In this document: piece by piece, positions 9,507 to 17,529 of the stretch
Position numbering within the stretch: position 1 is the first letter of the stretch
Layout: each line of letters starts with the position of its first letter
Source of the DNA: Bog-756 sp038210245
GTDB lineage: Bacteria > Actinomycetota > Acidimicrobiia > Acidimicrobiales > RAAP-2
Assembly: GCA_038210245.1 (NCBI GenBank)
Contig: JBBQWW010000005.1
Span: 48,176-112,175 of the forward strand
Direction of reading: 5' to 3'
Length of the DNA: 64,000 nucleotides
Position numbers and translations under genes: made by a program
Notes under the pieces: generated by a model
Told to the model about the DNA's origin: nothing
The model's database searches: none
Seen by the model: the letters and a program-made list of their open reading frames with translations, nothing else

Positions 9507-9740
9507 GCCACTCCCCCAGTGTTGCCCCCACTTCGAATCTACGGTATCGGTGGCCCCGGCCCTAGGGCCGAAAGTCAGATCTTGCCGGCGCCGGCGCCGT
9601 CCGGGCCGACCGGGATGACAGATGCGGCGAGGACGATGAGCAGGACGGCCGCCGGACCGATACGGGCCGAATGGCCCTGCTCGACGGGAGGGGACCCGAC
9701 GTAGGGTGCGGTGACGCTATGGACAGGGAAGGGGGTGGCG

Positions 9741-11216
9741 GTGGATCGGCTGAACGCACTCGACGCCGAGTTCCTGTATCTCGAGGATGGACTCGTGCAC
9801 ATGCACATCGCCGGGGCCTGCGTGTTCGACGACCCCCCGCCCACCGCTCAGGAGGTCGAGACCCTCGTCGCCTCGAAGCTGCACCTGATCCCGCGCTATC
9901 GCCAGCGCGTCCGGACGGTGCCCTGTGAACTGGGAAGACCCGTCTGGGTCGACGATCCGCATTTCGACCTCAGCTACCACCTCCGCCACACCGCCCTGCC
10001 CTCCCCGGGTGACGATGCGGCGTTCTGCCGATTGATGGGCCGCCTCATGTCCCAGCCGTTGGATCGTCAGCGGCCACTGTGGGAGGTATGGCTGGTGGAG
10101 GGCCTGGCCGGTGGGCGCTGGGCGCTGGTGTTCAAGGTGCACCACTGCATGGTGGACGGGATCGCCGGCGTCGAGTTGCTGACCGTCATGCTGGACCTCC
10201 AGGCCGACTCCCCCGTCACCGGGGCGCCTCCCTGGACACCGCGCCCGGAGCCGTCCGGTGCCGTCAAGGTGCTCGACGCCTGGAGAGGGCTGGCGTCCGA
10301 TCTGTTGGCCAGTGCCCGACACATCCCAGGGTCGCTCACCCGACCGGTGACGACGGCCCGGTCGGCGGTCTCGACTCTGGGGGGAGCACTGCGCTTCGTG
10401 CGCCACCTGGCTCCGACCAGGCCATCGTCGATCGAAGGCGCCGTCGGGCCCCACCGGGTCTGGGCCCACTCGTCGGCGAGCCTGGCCGACGTCAAGACGA
10501 TCTGTTCCTACTTCGGCGGGACGGTCAACGATGTCGTCTTGGCCGCGGTCTCCGGGGGCTACCGAGCCCTCCTGGCCGAACGGGGCGACGACGCCGACCA
10601 GACCGTCGTCCGGTCCCTCGTGCCGGTGTCCACGCGCCATGACGACGGTCACGGCATCCCGGACAATCGGGTCTCCGCGCTGCTGTGCGAGCTGCCGGTG
10701 GGGATCGCCGACCCCGAGGAGCGATTGCAGGCCGTCCGCCGGGAGATGGGGAGGTTGAAGTCGTCGTCCATCTCCGAGGCCGGCGAGGCCGTCGTCACGC
10801 TGGGCAACCTGGCCCCGCCCATGGCTGTCGGCTCGGTCAGTCGCATGGCGATCCACTCCATGGGTCGGTTCGGGCAGCGCTCCTTGACCACGGTGACCAC
10901 CAATGTGCCGGGCCCGCAGTTCCCCCTCTACTGCCTCGGTCGTGAGATACGGGAGACCCTCCCCTTCGTCCCGATCAGCCACGGGCTTCGGGTGGGGACC
11001 GCCATCCTGTCCTACAACGGGAGGGTGTACTTCGGCGTCACCGGTGATGCTCCCACCATGGCCGATGTCGGCATTCTGGCCAGGGTCGCGGCGGAGGGCA
11101 TCGAGGAGCTCCGCGAGCTGGCCCTGGTCAGGTCGGATCGGCACCCCCCGGCGGCCGGCGGGGGGCTCACGGGTACGGGAGGAACGAACCTGACCGCTGG
11201 GGTAGCTTGGCCGTAA
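9741..11216 (+). CDS. Wax ester synthase/diacylglycerol acyltransferase (second copy)
   Basis: Second WS/DGAT paralogue, 491 residues from the chosen GTG. It starts VDRLNALDAEFLYLED, a typical family opening, and has the active-site motif HHCMVDG near residue 134 and the C-terminal TTNVPGPQFPLY motif near 390. It is clearly divergent in sequence from the copy at 7953-9506 and lacks that copy's C-terminal tail. GTG codons at 9711 and 9735 are alternative starts; 9741 is preferred because AGGGGG lies about 5 nt upstream and because of family alignment. A secreted lipase follows 40 nt downstream. Confidence 0.9.
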   Translation: MDRLNALDAEFLYLEDGLVHMHIAGACVFDDPPPTAQEVETLVASKLHLIPRYRQRVRTVPCELGRPVWVDDPHFDLSYHLRHTALPSPGDDAAFCRLMGRLMSQPLDRQRPLWEVWLVEGLAGGRWALVFKVHHCMVDGIAGVELLTVMLDLQADSPVTGAPPWTPRPEPSGAVKVLDAWRGLASDLLASARHIPGSLTRPVTTARSAVSTLGGALRFVRHLAPTRPSSIEGAVGPHRVWAHSSASLADVKTICSYFGGTVNDVVLAAVSGGYRALLAERGDDADQTVVRSLVPVSTRHDDGHGIPDNRVSALLCELPVGIADPEERLQAVRREMGRLKSSSISEAGEAVVTLGNLAPPMAVGSVSRMAIHSMGRFGQRSLTTVTTNVPGPQFPLYCLGREIRETLPFVPISHGLRVGTAILSYNGRVYFGVTGDAPTMADVGILARVAAEGIEELRELALVRSDRHPPAAGGGLTGTGGTNLTAGVAWP

Positions 11217-11256
11217 CGCCGGGCGAAGAACCGGCATCAGAACCGGGGGGTTCGCC

Positions 11257-12531
11257 GTGCGCCACAGCCAGATTCGTCGGATGGCGGTGGCCCTCGGGCT
11301 CCTCCTGGCCTGCACCTCGTCGGTCGTTCCGTCGCTGGCCGCCGGTGCGGCGCAGCCGGACATTCCGGCTCCGACGGGCCTTCCCTCCTTCTACAGCGTG
11401 CCCCAGCCGCTACCGCCCGGTGGGGCGGGCACCCTGATCAAGTCCGAGGTCGTACCGGACCCAACCCTGGTCGGCGCCAGGTTGTACCGGGTGATGTACG
11501 AGTCGACCGGGCCCCGTCGCACCACCGTCCCGGTCACCGGGATGGTGGTGGTGCCGGACGGCACGCCGCCGGCCGGCGGATGGCCGGTGGTGAGCTGGGG
11601 CCACGGGACCAACGGCATGGCCGATGTCTGTGCCCCGAGCCTGGCCGGTGCGTCGCAGATTCCCGGGATCAACCAGCTGGTGGCGGCGGGCTACGCGGTG
11701 ACGGCCAGCGACTACCAGGGCGAGGGAACCCCCGGTCTGATGCCCTACATCGTCGGCACGTCGGCCGCTGACGACACGGTCACCATCGTGGTGGCAGCGC
11801 ACGCCCTCCCGGCGGTGTCACTCAGCTCCGAGTACGTGGTCTGGGGTCACTCCGAGGGTGGGCAGACGGCGATGTTCTCGATCTACGGCAAGCGCTACGC
11901 CCCACACCTCAAACTACGGGGCGTGGTGGCCGGCGCTCCGCCCTCCCAGTTTCCCTATCTCTACAGCTACCTGGTGACCAGCCCCTTCGACTACTACCTG
12001 ATGATGGTGGCCGGGTCGTACCACAGCTACTACGGGAGCATCCGTGCCCCCCTCAACAAGATCATGACGGCATCGGCGGTGGCCCTCGTCCCCCAACTGG
12101 ACCAGGGATGCTCGAGCTACGTGAAGGGAGTGGTGGACGGAGCCGTGGCGGCCACACCCCACCAGACGTTGGCCGACCTCATCCCCCAGAACCCGTTCAA
12201 CGTGTCGAAGTGGGCCAACCTCCTGTCCGCCAACGATCCCGGGTCCTTCACCCGGAAGACCTCGACACCCTTGCTCATCATCCAGGGCGGCAATGACGAG
12301 CAGATCCCGGTGGTCTCCACCCAGCTGCTCCAGGCCCATCTCTGCCAGATCGGCCAGCCGGCCGAGCGCTGGGTGTACTCGGGACAGAGCCACGCCGGCG
12401 TCATCGGCCCGAGCCTCCCCGACATGTTGCACTGGATCGGCGACCGGTTCAGCTCCAACGCCACCGTCGATCCCTATGTGCCCACCGCTGGGAACAGTGC
12501 CACCATCTCCATCGCCCAGTCCACCTGTTGA
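11257..12531 (+). CDS. Secreted LIP-family lipase
   Basis: Secretory lipase of the LIP family (alpha/beta hydrolase), 424 residues. It begins with a signal peptide (arginines, then MAVALGLLLACTSS, with AGA at the cleavage region near 32). The nucleophile elbow is GHSEGG near residue 198. The acid is probably the Asp in GGNDEQIP near 347 and the histidine lies in GQSHAGV near 377. The WGHGTNGMADVCAPS segment near 110 is typical of the family. The GTG start follows GGGGGG by 6 nt. It is probably cotranscribed with the upstream wax ester synthase, pairing lipid synthesis with an exported esterase. Its stop codon lies inside a 29-bp tandem duplication. Confidence 0.88.
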   Translation: MRHSQIRRMAVALGLLLACTSSVVPSLAAGAAQPDIPAPTGLPSFYSVPQPLPPGGAGTLIKSEVVPDPTLVGARLYRVMYESTGPRRTTVPVTGMVVVPDGTPPAGGWPVVSWGHGTNGMADVCAPSLAGASQIPGINQLVAAGYAVTASDYQGEGTPGLMPYIVGTSAADDTVTIVVAAHALPAVSLSSEYVVWGHSEGGQTAMFSIYGKRYAPHLKLRGVVAGAPPSQFPYLYSYLVTSPFDYYLMMVAGSYHSYYGSIRAPLNKIMTASAVALVPQLDQGCSSYVKGVVDGAVAATPHQTLADLIPQNPFNVSKWANLLSANDPGSFTRKTSTPLLIIQGGNDEQIPVVSTQLLQAHLCQIGQPAERWVYSGQSHAGVIGPSLPDMLHWIGDRFSSNATVDPYVPTAGNSATISIAQSTC

Positions 12532-12580
12532 ACGGCCCACCACTGGTGGCGACCTGTTGAATGGCCCACCACTGGTGGCG
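12523..12580. repeat. 29-bp tandem duplication with internal hairpins
   Basis: Two back-to-back 29-bp copies (12523-12551 and 12552-12580) differ at one base (C/T). Each holds the inverted repeat CCACCA-C-TGGTGG, so two 6-bp hairpins follow each other. The first copy includes the TGA stop of the lipase gene. The arrangement could serve as a double terminator between the lipase and the GcvT-like gene, or be a recent slippage duplication. Confidence 0.75.
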
Positions 12581-12607
12581 ACCCTGATCGGGCTACGGCC
12601 CCGACGC

Positions 12608-12613
12608 TAGGGT
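12608..12613 (+). promoter_or_regulatory. -10 box TAGGGT of a leaderless promoter
   Basis: TAGGGT ends 6 nt before the GTG at 12620 and no ribosome-binding site separates them. This is the commonest start signature in the window: a TANNNT hexamer followed by 6-7 nt and the start codon. It supports transcription beginning at or next to the start codon. Confidence 0.55.
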
Positions 12614-12619
12614 TCCGAC

Positions 12620-13717
12620 GTGGACACCGAGCCTTTGCGCAGCCCGTTCTATGAGTCAGCCGAGGCCATGGGGGCCAGCTTCATGGAGGAAGGGGGCTGG
12701 CTCTGGACCGAGGGGTTCGGGGACGCCGACGCCGAGTACCGGGGCGTGCGCCACGATCTCGGGGTGTGGGATGTCTCGCCCCTCAACAAGTGGGAGTTCC
12801 GGGGCCCGCACGCCCTGGCCGCGGCCCAGCGCCTGCACACCAACAACATCCTGGGCATGGAGGTGGGCCAGGTCCGCTACGGCGCCTTCTGCGATCCCGA
12901 GGGGATGATGGTGGACGACGGCACCGTCTACCGGCTGGACGACCGGGTGTGGGTCATGACCAACGGATCCGACCACGCCGGGTACTTCGCCGAGGTGGCC
13001 GGCGGACTCGACGTCACCATCGAGGCCGTCACCCGGTCGATGCCCCACCTCGGGCTGCAGGGACCGCGCGCCAGGGATGCCCTCGCCCCCCTCTGCGCCG
13101 CCGACATCTCGAGCCTCCGCTACTTCCGCTTCCTGCCCGAGGAGACCACCGTCGGGGGAGTCCCCTGCGTCGTGTCCCGCACCGGCTACGGCGGTGAGCT
13201 GGGCTACGAGCTGTTCTGTCGACCCGAGCACGCCGCCGACCTGTGGGAGGTGGTGATCTCTCAGATGAAGGCGGCGCCGTTCGGGGTCGGGATGCTCGAG
13301 TGCTTCCGGGTGGAGGCCGGGCTCATCGTGCTCGACTACGACTATGCCGCCCACGAGCGGACCCCCTACGACCTGTCGCTGGACAAGATGGTGGCGCTGG
13401 GCCGGGTGGAGTTCCAGGGCAGTGCGGCCCTGGAGGACGTGGCCGTTCGGCCGCCGCGCCGGTTCAAGACCCTCCGGTTGGAGGGTGACCAGCTGCCCGA
13501 CTACGGCGTCGAGGTGACCAGGGACGGGGTGCCCGTGGGCACCCTCACCAGCCCGGCGGTCAGCCCGACCTTCGGGCCGATCGCCCTAGCGGTGCTGGAG
13601 TCCGGGGCGGCCACCGACGGGGTGCACCTCGAGGTGGCCCTCGAGGAGGGCACCATCGGGGCCACCGTCGCCCCCCTGGCCATCTACGACCCGGACAAGA
13701 CGCGCCCGCGCGCCTAA
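12620..13717 (+). CDS. GcvT-like folate-dependent aminomethyltransferase/demethylase
   Basis: A 365-residue protein of the GcvT/YgfZ folate-binding fold. Family segments include GVWDVSPLNKWEFRGPHA near 52-70, LGLQGPRARDAL near 142 and RTGYGGELGYELF near 190-203, followed by a C-terminal barrel-type domain. No other glycine-cleavage genes (P, H or L) lie nearby. It is therefore more likely one of the stand-alone tetrahydrofolate-dependent demethylases, such as those acting on methoxy-aromatics or dimethylsulfoniopropionate, than a true T-protein. The GTG start is preceded 6 nt upstream by a TAGGGT box, suggesting a leaderless transcript. A class II aldolase follows after 86 nt. Confidence 0.82.
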   Translation: MDTEPLRSPFYESAEAMGASFMEEGGWLWTEGFGDADAEYRGVRHDLGVWDVSPLNKWEFRGPHALAAAQRLHTNNILGMEVGQVRYGAFCDPEGMMVDDGTVYRLDDRVWVMTNGSDHAGYFAEVAGGLDVTIEAVTRSMPHLGLQGPRARDALAPLCAADISSLRYFRFLPEETTVGGVPCVVSRTGYGGELGYELFCRPEHAADLWEVVISQMKAAPFGVGMLECFRVEAGLIVLDYDYAAHERTPYDLSLDKMVALGRVEFQGSAALEDVAVRPPRRFKTLRLEGDQLPDYGVEVTRDGVPVGTLTSPAVSPTFGPIALAVLESGAATDGVHLEVALEEGTIGATVAPLAIYDPDKTRPRA

Positions 13718-13803
13718 CCGGGCGGAAACCCCATTCTCCGCCGGCGTTCCAATCGTGCCATCATCCTCTCCGGAAACGTCAGCGCCGCAGAGAGGAACCA
13801 CCC

Positions 13804-14472
13804 ATGAGCGAGATGATTCTGGCCGACGAGCGAGAGGCCGTGGCCAGTGCCAGCCGCCACCTGGCCAAGACCGGCCTGGTGATCGGCACCGCCGGAAACA
13901 TCTCCGCCCGCAAGGACGACCTGGTGGCCGTGACCCCCACCGGGGCCGACCTGGGTGACGTCACCGCCGAGATGGTCACGGTCATCACCCTCGACGGTGA
14001 GCACGTGGACGGAGACCTGGCCCCCACCTCGGAGGTGCCCCTGCACACCGGGATCTACAAGGCCACCAACGCCCTGGCCGTGACCCACGCCCACGCCATG
14101 GCCTCGACGGCGCTGTCCTGCACCCACGACGAGCTGCCGCCACTGCACTACAGCTGCCTGGGCCTGGGTGGGGCGCCGCGCACGGCCCCGTACGCCACCT
14201 TCGGCTCGCAAGAGCTCGCCGACAACGTCATCGAGGCCCTGAAGGGCCGGAATGCGGCCATGATGCGCAATCACGGCTCCATCGCCTACGGCAACAAGAT
14301 GAGCGAGGCCATCGAGCGCCTGGAACTTCTCGAGTGGCTGGCCGAGCTGTACTGGCGGGCCTCGTCCATGGGCACGCCCCAGATCCTCACGGACAAGGAC
14401 TTCGAGGCCATCATCATGTCGGCCATGAAGAAGGGGTACGGCTCCATCAAGAAGGTGGACAAGAAGAAGTAG
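13804..14472 (+). CDS. Class II aldolase/adducin family protein
   Basis: A 222-residue zinc-dependent class II aldolase (L-fuculose-phosphate aldolase fold). The substrate loop is GTAGNISARKDD near residue 28. The zinc-binding histidines are in THAHAMAS near 95-97 and MMRNHGSIA near 157; the general acid/base Glu is probably in SEVPLH near 78. Such enzymes cleave or epimerise sugar phosphates. The ATG start has AGAGAGGAA about 6 nt upstream. The C-terminus is lysine-rich. The exact sugar is unknown. Confidence 0.86.
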   Translation: MSEMILADEREAVASASRHLAKTGLVIGTAGNISARKDDLVAVTPTGADLGDVTAEMVTVITLDGEHVDGDLAPTSEVPLHTGIYKATNALAVTHAHAMASTALSCTHDELPPLHYSCLGLGGAPRTAPYATFGSQELADNVIEALKGRNAAMMRNHGSIAYGNKMSEAIERLELLEWLAELYWRASSMGTPQILTDKDFEAIIMSAMKKGYGSIKKVDKKK

Positions 14473-14496
14473 GCCCCGGCGGGCGGCACTACCATC

Positions 14497-14676
14497 ATGG
14501 GGGTGACCGACATGCTGGCTCTCTCGACGCATCTGCCCGAGATCGAGGTACCGGCCGAACACGTGCTGGTGGAAGAGGGCGGCTCCACCGGCTCCATCTG
14601 GGTGCTGGTGAGGGGCTCCCTGTCCTTCCGCGACCCCGACAACATCGCCCTCGAGTTCTTCGCTCCGCCCTCCTGA
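14497..14676 (+). pseudogene. Chimeric remnant: cNMP-binding start fused to VOC tail
   Basis: A 59-codon open frame whose two halves belong to different families. Residues 1-42 (MLALSTHLPEIEV, then VLVEEGGSTGSIWVLVRG) look like the first strands of a cyclic-nucleotide-binding domain. Residues 43-59 (FRDPDNIALEFFAPPS) look like the C-terminal strand of a glyoxalase/VOC protein. Both families are normally far longer, so a deletion probably removed the end of one gene and the start of the next and joined them in frame. It lies 24 nt after the aldolase and before a hairpin terminator. Whether it is still translated is unknown. Confidence 0.6.
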
Positions 14677-14693
14677 GTCCGGCTCCACCGAGC

Positions 14694-14733
14694 CGGTCCT
14701 GCGTTCGGGCCGGCGGGACCGGACGCAGGACCG
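14694..14733 (+). terminator. Hairpin terminator candidate
   Basis: Perfect 11-bp inverted repeat: CGGTCCTGCGT at 14694-14704 and ACGCAGGACCG at 14723-14733, with an 18-nt loop. A smaller GGCTC/GAGCC stem sits directly before it. There is no T-run, as is usual for actinobacterial intrinsic terminators. It separates the chimeric remnant from the hydrolase at 14782. Confidence 0.5.
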
Positions 14734-14781
14734 TGTCCCTCCCCTCCCGGGTCGAGACGATGCCCGCTACCTTTGGGCACC

Positions 14782-15459
14782 ATGGCCGTCCCACCGTCGT
14801 CGCTGGTCCTCGTGCACGGCTTCGCCTCCACCTTCGACCACACCTGGCGACAGAACGGTTGGGTGGACATCCTGGGCGACTTCGACTGTGCCGCCCCCGC
14901 GTTGGACCTTCCCGGACACGGTTCGTCGGACCGACCCACCGACCCCGCGGCCTACGCCGGTGTGGAGGAGGAGGTAGCCGCCCGGCTTCCGGTGCCCACG
15001 GCGGCCGTCGGGTTCTCGGCCGGGGCGGAGATCCTGCTGCGGCTGGCCGCCGCCCATCCCGACCGGTTCGACCGGCTGGCCCTCCTCGGCGTGGGCGACA
15101 ACGTCTTCGAGCGCCGGGATGCCAGCCCGGTGGTCGAGGCCCTGGACGGGGACGACGAGCCCGAGGACGTCCAGGCCCGCCTGTTCTACCGGCTGGCCCG
15201 CACCACCGGCAACGACCCGAAGGCGCTCTCGGCCTTCCTACGCCGGACCCGGGAGCCGATGCGGGCCCAGGATCTGGACGTCGTGATCTGCCCGGTGCTG
15301 GTGGTCCTGGGGGACCGCGACATGATCGCGTCCGCCGATCGACTGGTGGCCGCGCTGCCGTCGGCCACGTTGGTGTCGCTGCCCGGGGTGGACCACTTCG
15401 CCACACCGTCCAACGTCGGAGCCATCGACGCCACCATGAGGTTCTTCGGGCTCGGATGA
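14782..15459 (+). CDS. Alpha/beta hydrolase
   Basis: A compact 225-residue alpha/beta hydrolase. The oxyanion-side motif is LVLVHGFAS at the N-terminus, the nucleophile elbow is GFSAGAE near residue 75, the acid is probably Asp in LGDRDM near 178, and the histidine is in GVDHFATP near 206. The ATG at 14782 is preferred; a TTG three codons upstream is possible. A TACCTT hexamer 8 nt before the ATG suggests a leaderless or nearly leaderless transcript. The flavoprotein gene follows after 19 nt and is probably cotranscribed. The substrate is not evident. Confidence 0.83.
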   Translation: MAVPPSSLVLVHGFASTFDHTWRQNGWVDILGDFDCAAPALDLPGHGSSDRPTDPAAYAGVEEEVAARLPVPTAAVGFSAGAEILLRLAAAHPDRFDRLALLGVGDNVFERRDASPVVEALDGDDEPEDVQARLFYRLARTTGNDPKALSAFLRRTREPMRAQDLDVVICPVLVVLGDRDMIASADRLVAALPSATLVSLPGVDHFATPSNVGAIDATMRFFGLG

Positions 15460-15478
15460 ACGGCCCGTCCCCCCGTCC

Positions 15479-16852
15479 GTGACGCTCCCGGGCCCGGTCC
15501 TCGCCCAGCTGGAGGACGTGGTCGGGCCCCACGTCGTGGTAGATCCCGAGGTCATTGCCTCCTCCACCACGGACTGGACGGGCCGGTTCGTGGGCCACTC
15601 CCCAGCCGTGGTGCGACCCGGCTCGACCGACGAGGTGGCCGGAGTGATCTCCGTGTGTCGACAACGGGGGCTGGCCCTGGTGCCCCAGGGTGGGAACACG
15701 GGCCTGGTCGGTGGGGGCGTTCCCCTCCATGGCGAGGTGGTGCTGGCCCTCGGGAGGCTGGCCGCCCGGGATCCCGTGGACCAACCGGCGGGCCAGATCA
15801 CCGTGGGAGCCGGGGTGACCCTGGCCGATCTGCAGCACACGGCGCGCACGGCGGGGTGGTCCTACGGGGTGGACATGGCCAGCCGGCACTCGGCCACCGT
15901 GGGCGGCACGGTGGCCACCAACGCCGGCGGACTTCGGGTCATCCGCTACGGGGCCACCGGGGCCCAGGTGATGGGCCTCGAGGCAGTACTCGGCACCGGG
16001 GCGGTGGTCTCCCATCTGGGTGGGCTGCTCAAGGACAACACGGGCTACGACTGGCCCGGCCTGGTGTGCGGCAGCGAGGGGACCCTGGCCGTGGTCACCC
16101 GGGCCCGACTGCGACTCGTCCCCCCGGCGGACCACCGGACGGTGGCCCTGCTGGCCTTTTCCTCGGTCCCCGACGCCCTCGAGGCGGCCGGGCTGTTCCG
16201 CCGTTCGCTCCCATCGCTGGAGGCGTGTGAGCTCGTGTTCCACCCCGGGGTCGAACTGGTGGGCACGGTGACCGGGGTGTCCCCACCCTTCGCCGGGCGC
16301 CACGCCGCCTACCTCCTGGTGGAGGTGGCCGACCGGTCGGATCCCACCGACGCCTTGGCCGAAGCCGTCGGATCCGCCCAGCACGTGTCGGATGTGGCCG
16401 TGGCCACCGATCCGGCCCGCAGGGCCGAGCTCTGGCACCATCGCGAGTCGCACACCGTGGCCATCAACACGTTGGGGCCGCCCCACAAGTTGGACGTCAC
16501 CCTGCCCCCGGGTGCGCTGGCCGAGTTCATCGACCGGGTGCCCGACGAGGTAGCCACGGTGGACCCCGTCGCCCGAACCTGGCTGTTCGGTCATGTCGGG
16601 GACGGCAACATCCATGTCAACGTGACCGGTCTCCCCCCTGATGACGACCGGGTGGACGATGCGGTGTTCCGCCTGGTGGCGGGGCTCGGGGGCAGCATCA
16701 GCGCCGAGCACGGCATCGGCACGGCCAAGCGGCGGTGGTTGCCCCTGTCGAGATCAGGGGCCGAGCGCCAGGCCTTTCGGTCGATCAAGTCGGCCCTCGA
16801 CCCCGATGGCATCCTCAACCCCCACGTACTCCTGTCCGTCGACGGGCCCTGA
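15479..16852 (+). CDS. FAD-linked 2-hydroxyacid oxidase (GlcD-like)
   Basis: A 457-residue flavoprotein of the FAD_binding_4/FAD-oxidase C family, which oxidises 2-hydroxyacids such as glycolate, D-lactate or D-2-hydroxyglutarate. The FAD-binding half holds QGGNTGLVGG near residue 72 and RHSATVGGTVATNAGG near 138. The C-terminal half holds GHVGDGNIHVNV near 375 and the SAEHGIGTAKR substrate/FAD motif near 408. A GTG start is chosen 19 nt after the hydrolase stop; no strong ribosome site is visible. No GlcE or GlcF partner lies nearby, so a single-subunit enzyme is likely. Confidence 0.88.
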   Translation: MTLPGPVLAQLEDVVGPHVVVDPEVIASSTTDWTGRFVGHSPAVVRPGSTDEVAGVISVCRQRGLALVPQGGNTGLVGGGVPLHGEVVLALGRLAARDPVDQPAGQITVGAGVTLADLQHTARTAGWSYGVDMASRHSATVGGTVATNAGGLRVIRYGATGAQVMGLEAVLGTGAVVSHLGGLLKDNTGYDWPGLVCGSEGTLAVVTRARLRLVPPADHRTVALLAFSSVPDALEAAGLFRRSLPSLEACELVFHPGVELVGTVTGVSPPFAGRHAAYLLVEVADRSDPTDALAEAVGSAQHVSDVAVATDPARRAELWHHRESHTVAINTLGPPHKLDVTLPPGALAEFIDRVPDEVATVDPVARTWLFGHVGDGNIHVNVTGLPPDDDRVDDAVFRLVAGLGGSISAEHGIGTAKRRWLPLSRSGAERQAFRSIKSALDPDGILNPHVLLSVDGP

Positions 16853-16864
16853 CCGGGCCGTCGG
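16840..16864 (+). terminator. Hairpin overlapping the flavoprotein stop codon
   Basis: Inverted repeat CGACGG-g-CCC / GGG-CCGTCG at 16840-16864 with a single bulged base and a 5-nt loop. The TGA at 16850-16852 begins at the loop edge. It probably ends the hydrolase/flavoprotein transcript before the sigma factor gene. Confidence 0.4.
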
Positions 16865-16941
16865 TCTCCCTCAGGAGCGTCGGACCCTCCGTCTCCGTAT
16901 TTCTTGCAACGTTCCCCCGACCTGGGGCGTCTTAATTGGTG

Positions 16942-17529
16942 ATGGGTACACTGGGAGGCATCGTCGACGCTGAATCCCCGAAGGGCAGGGGGGCTGCATC
17001 CCACGACACGGTGGGGGCTTCGACGCCCTCGGCCGCCTCTGACGCCTCCGCCACCTCCGAGGCACCGGTCGCTCCGACCGGGGCCGGCACCGAGACCTTC
17101 GGAGAGTTCTACGCCGGCCACTTCGCCGAACTGGTCCGCCTGGCCGCCCTCCTCTCCGGATCGGCGGACAACGCCCCCGATCTGGTGCAGGACTGCTTCG
17201 TCCGGCTGCACGGCCACTGGACGTCGGTCCGAGAGCCCCTCCCCTACGTCCGTCGCAGTGTGGTGCACGCCTGCGCCTCCCACCATCGACGGGTGGCCCG
17301 GGCCCGCCGCCAGCCCCTCCCCGAGGTTCGCGTCTCGGTACTCGACGCCGACGAGCTGGAGGACGCGCTGGCCCAGCTGCCGGCCCGCCAACGGGCCGCA
17401 GTGGTGCTCCGCTACTACGGCGACCTACCCGACGCCGACATCGCCGCCGCCCTGCGCTGTCGACCGGGCACCGTCCGCTCCCTGATCCACCGGGCCCTCA
17501 CCGATCTGAGAAGGACCATCGAACCATGA
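16942..17529 (+). CDS. ECF RNA polymerase sigma factor (SigE-family)
   Basis: An extracytoplasmic-function sigma factor of about 195 residues. Region 2 starts near residue 55 (FGEFYAGHFAELVRLA, then NAPDLVQDCFVRLHGHW). Region 4 reads LPARQRAAVVLRYYGDL, followed by a helix-turn-helix with RPGTVRSLIHRALTDLRR at the end. The first 50 residues are a low-complexity Ala/Ser/Thr extension. TTG at 16936 and ATG at 16942 are both possible starts. The stop overlaps the next gene (ATGA at 17526-17529), the usual sigma/anti-sigma coupling. It probably activates its own cluster, with tatA and tatB downstream. Confidence 0.87.
   Translation: MGTLGGIVDAESPKGRGAASHDTVGASTPSAASDASATSEAPVAPTGAGTETFGEFYAGHFAELVRLAALLSGSADNAPDLVQDCFVRLHGHWTSVREPLPYVRRSVVHACASHHRRVARARRQPLPEVRVSVLDADELEDALAQLPARQRAAVVLRYYGDLPDADIAAALRCRPGTVRSLIHRALTDLRRTIEP

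Noticed and set aside
9575..9672. A small minus-strand peptide with a hydrophobic stretch (IGPAAVLLIVLAASVIP)
   Set aside because: No usable start codon lies close to it and the open frame overlaps the start of the second wax ester synthase.
9717..11363. A 548-codon open frame on the minus strand
   Set aside because: It is antisense to the wax ester synthase gene and its residues (His, Gly, Arg, Pro rich) show no family pattern. High GC creates such frames.
14495..16711. A 738-codon minus-strand open frame
   Set aside because: It lies opposite two clear enzymes and is composed of low-complexity Arg/Gly/Pro text.
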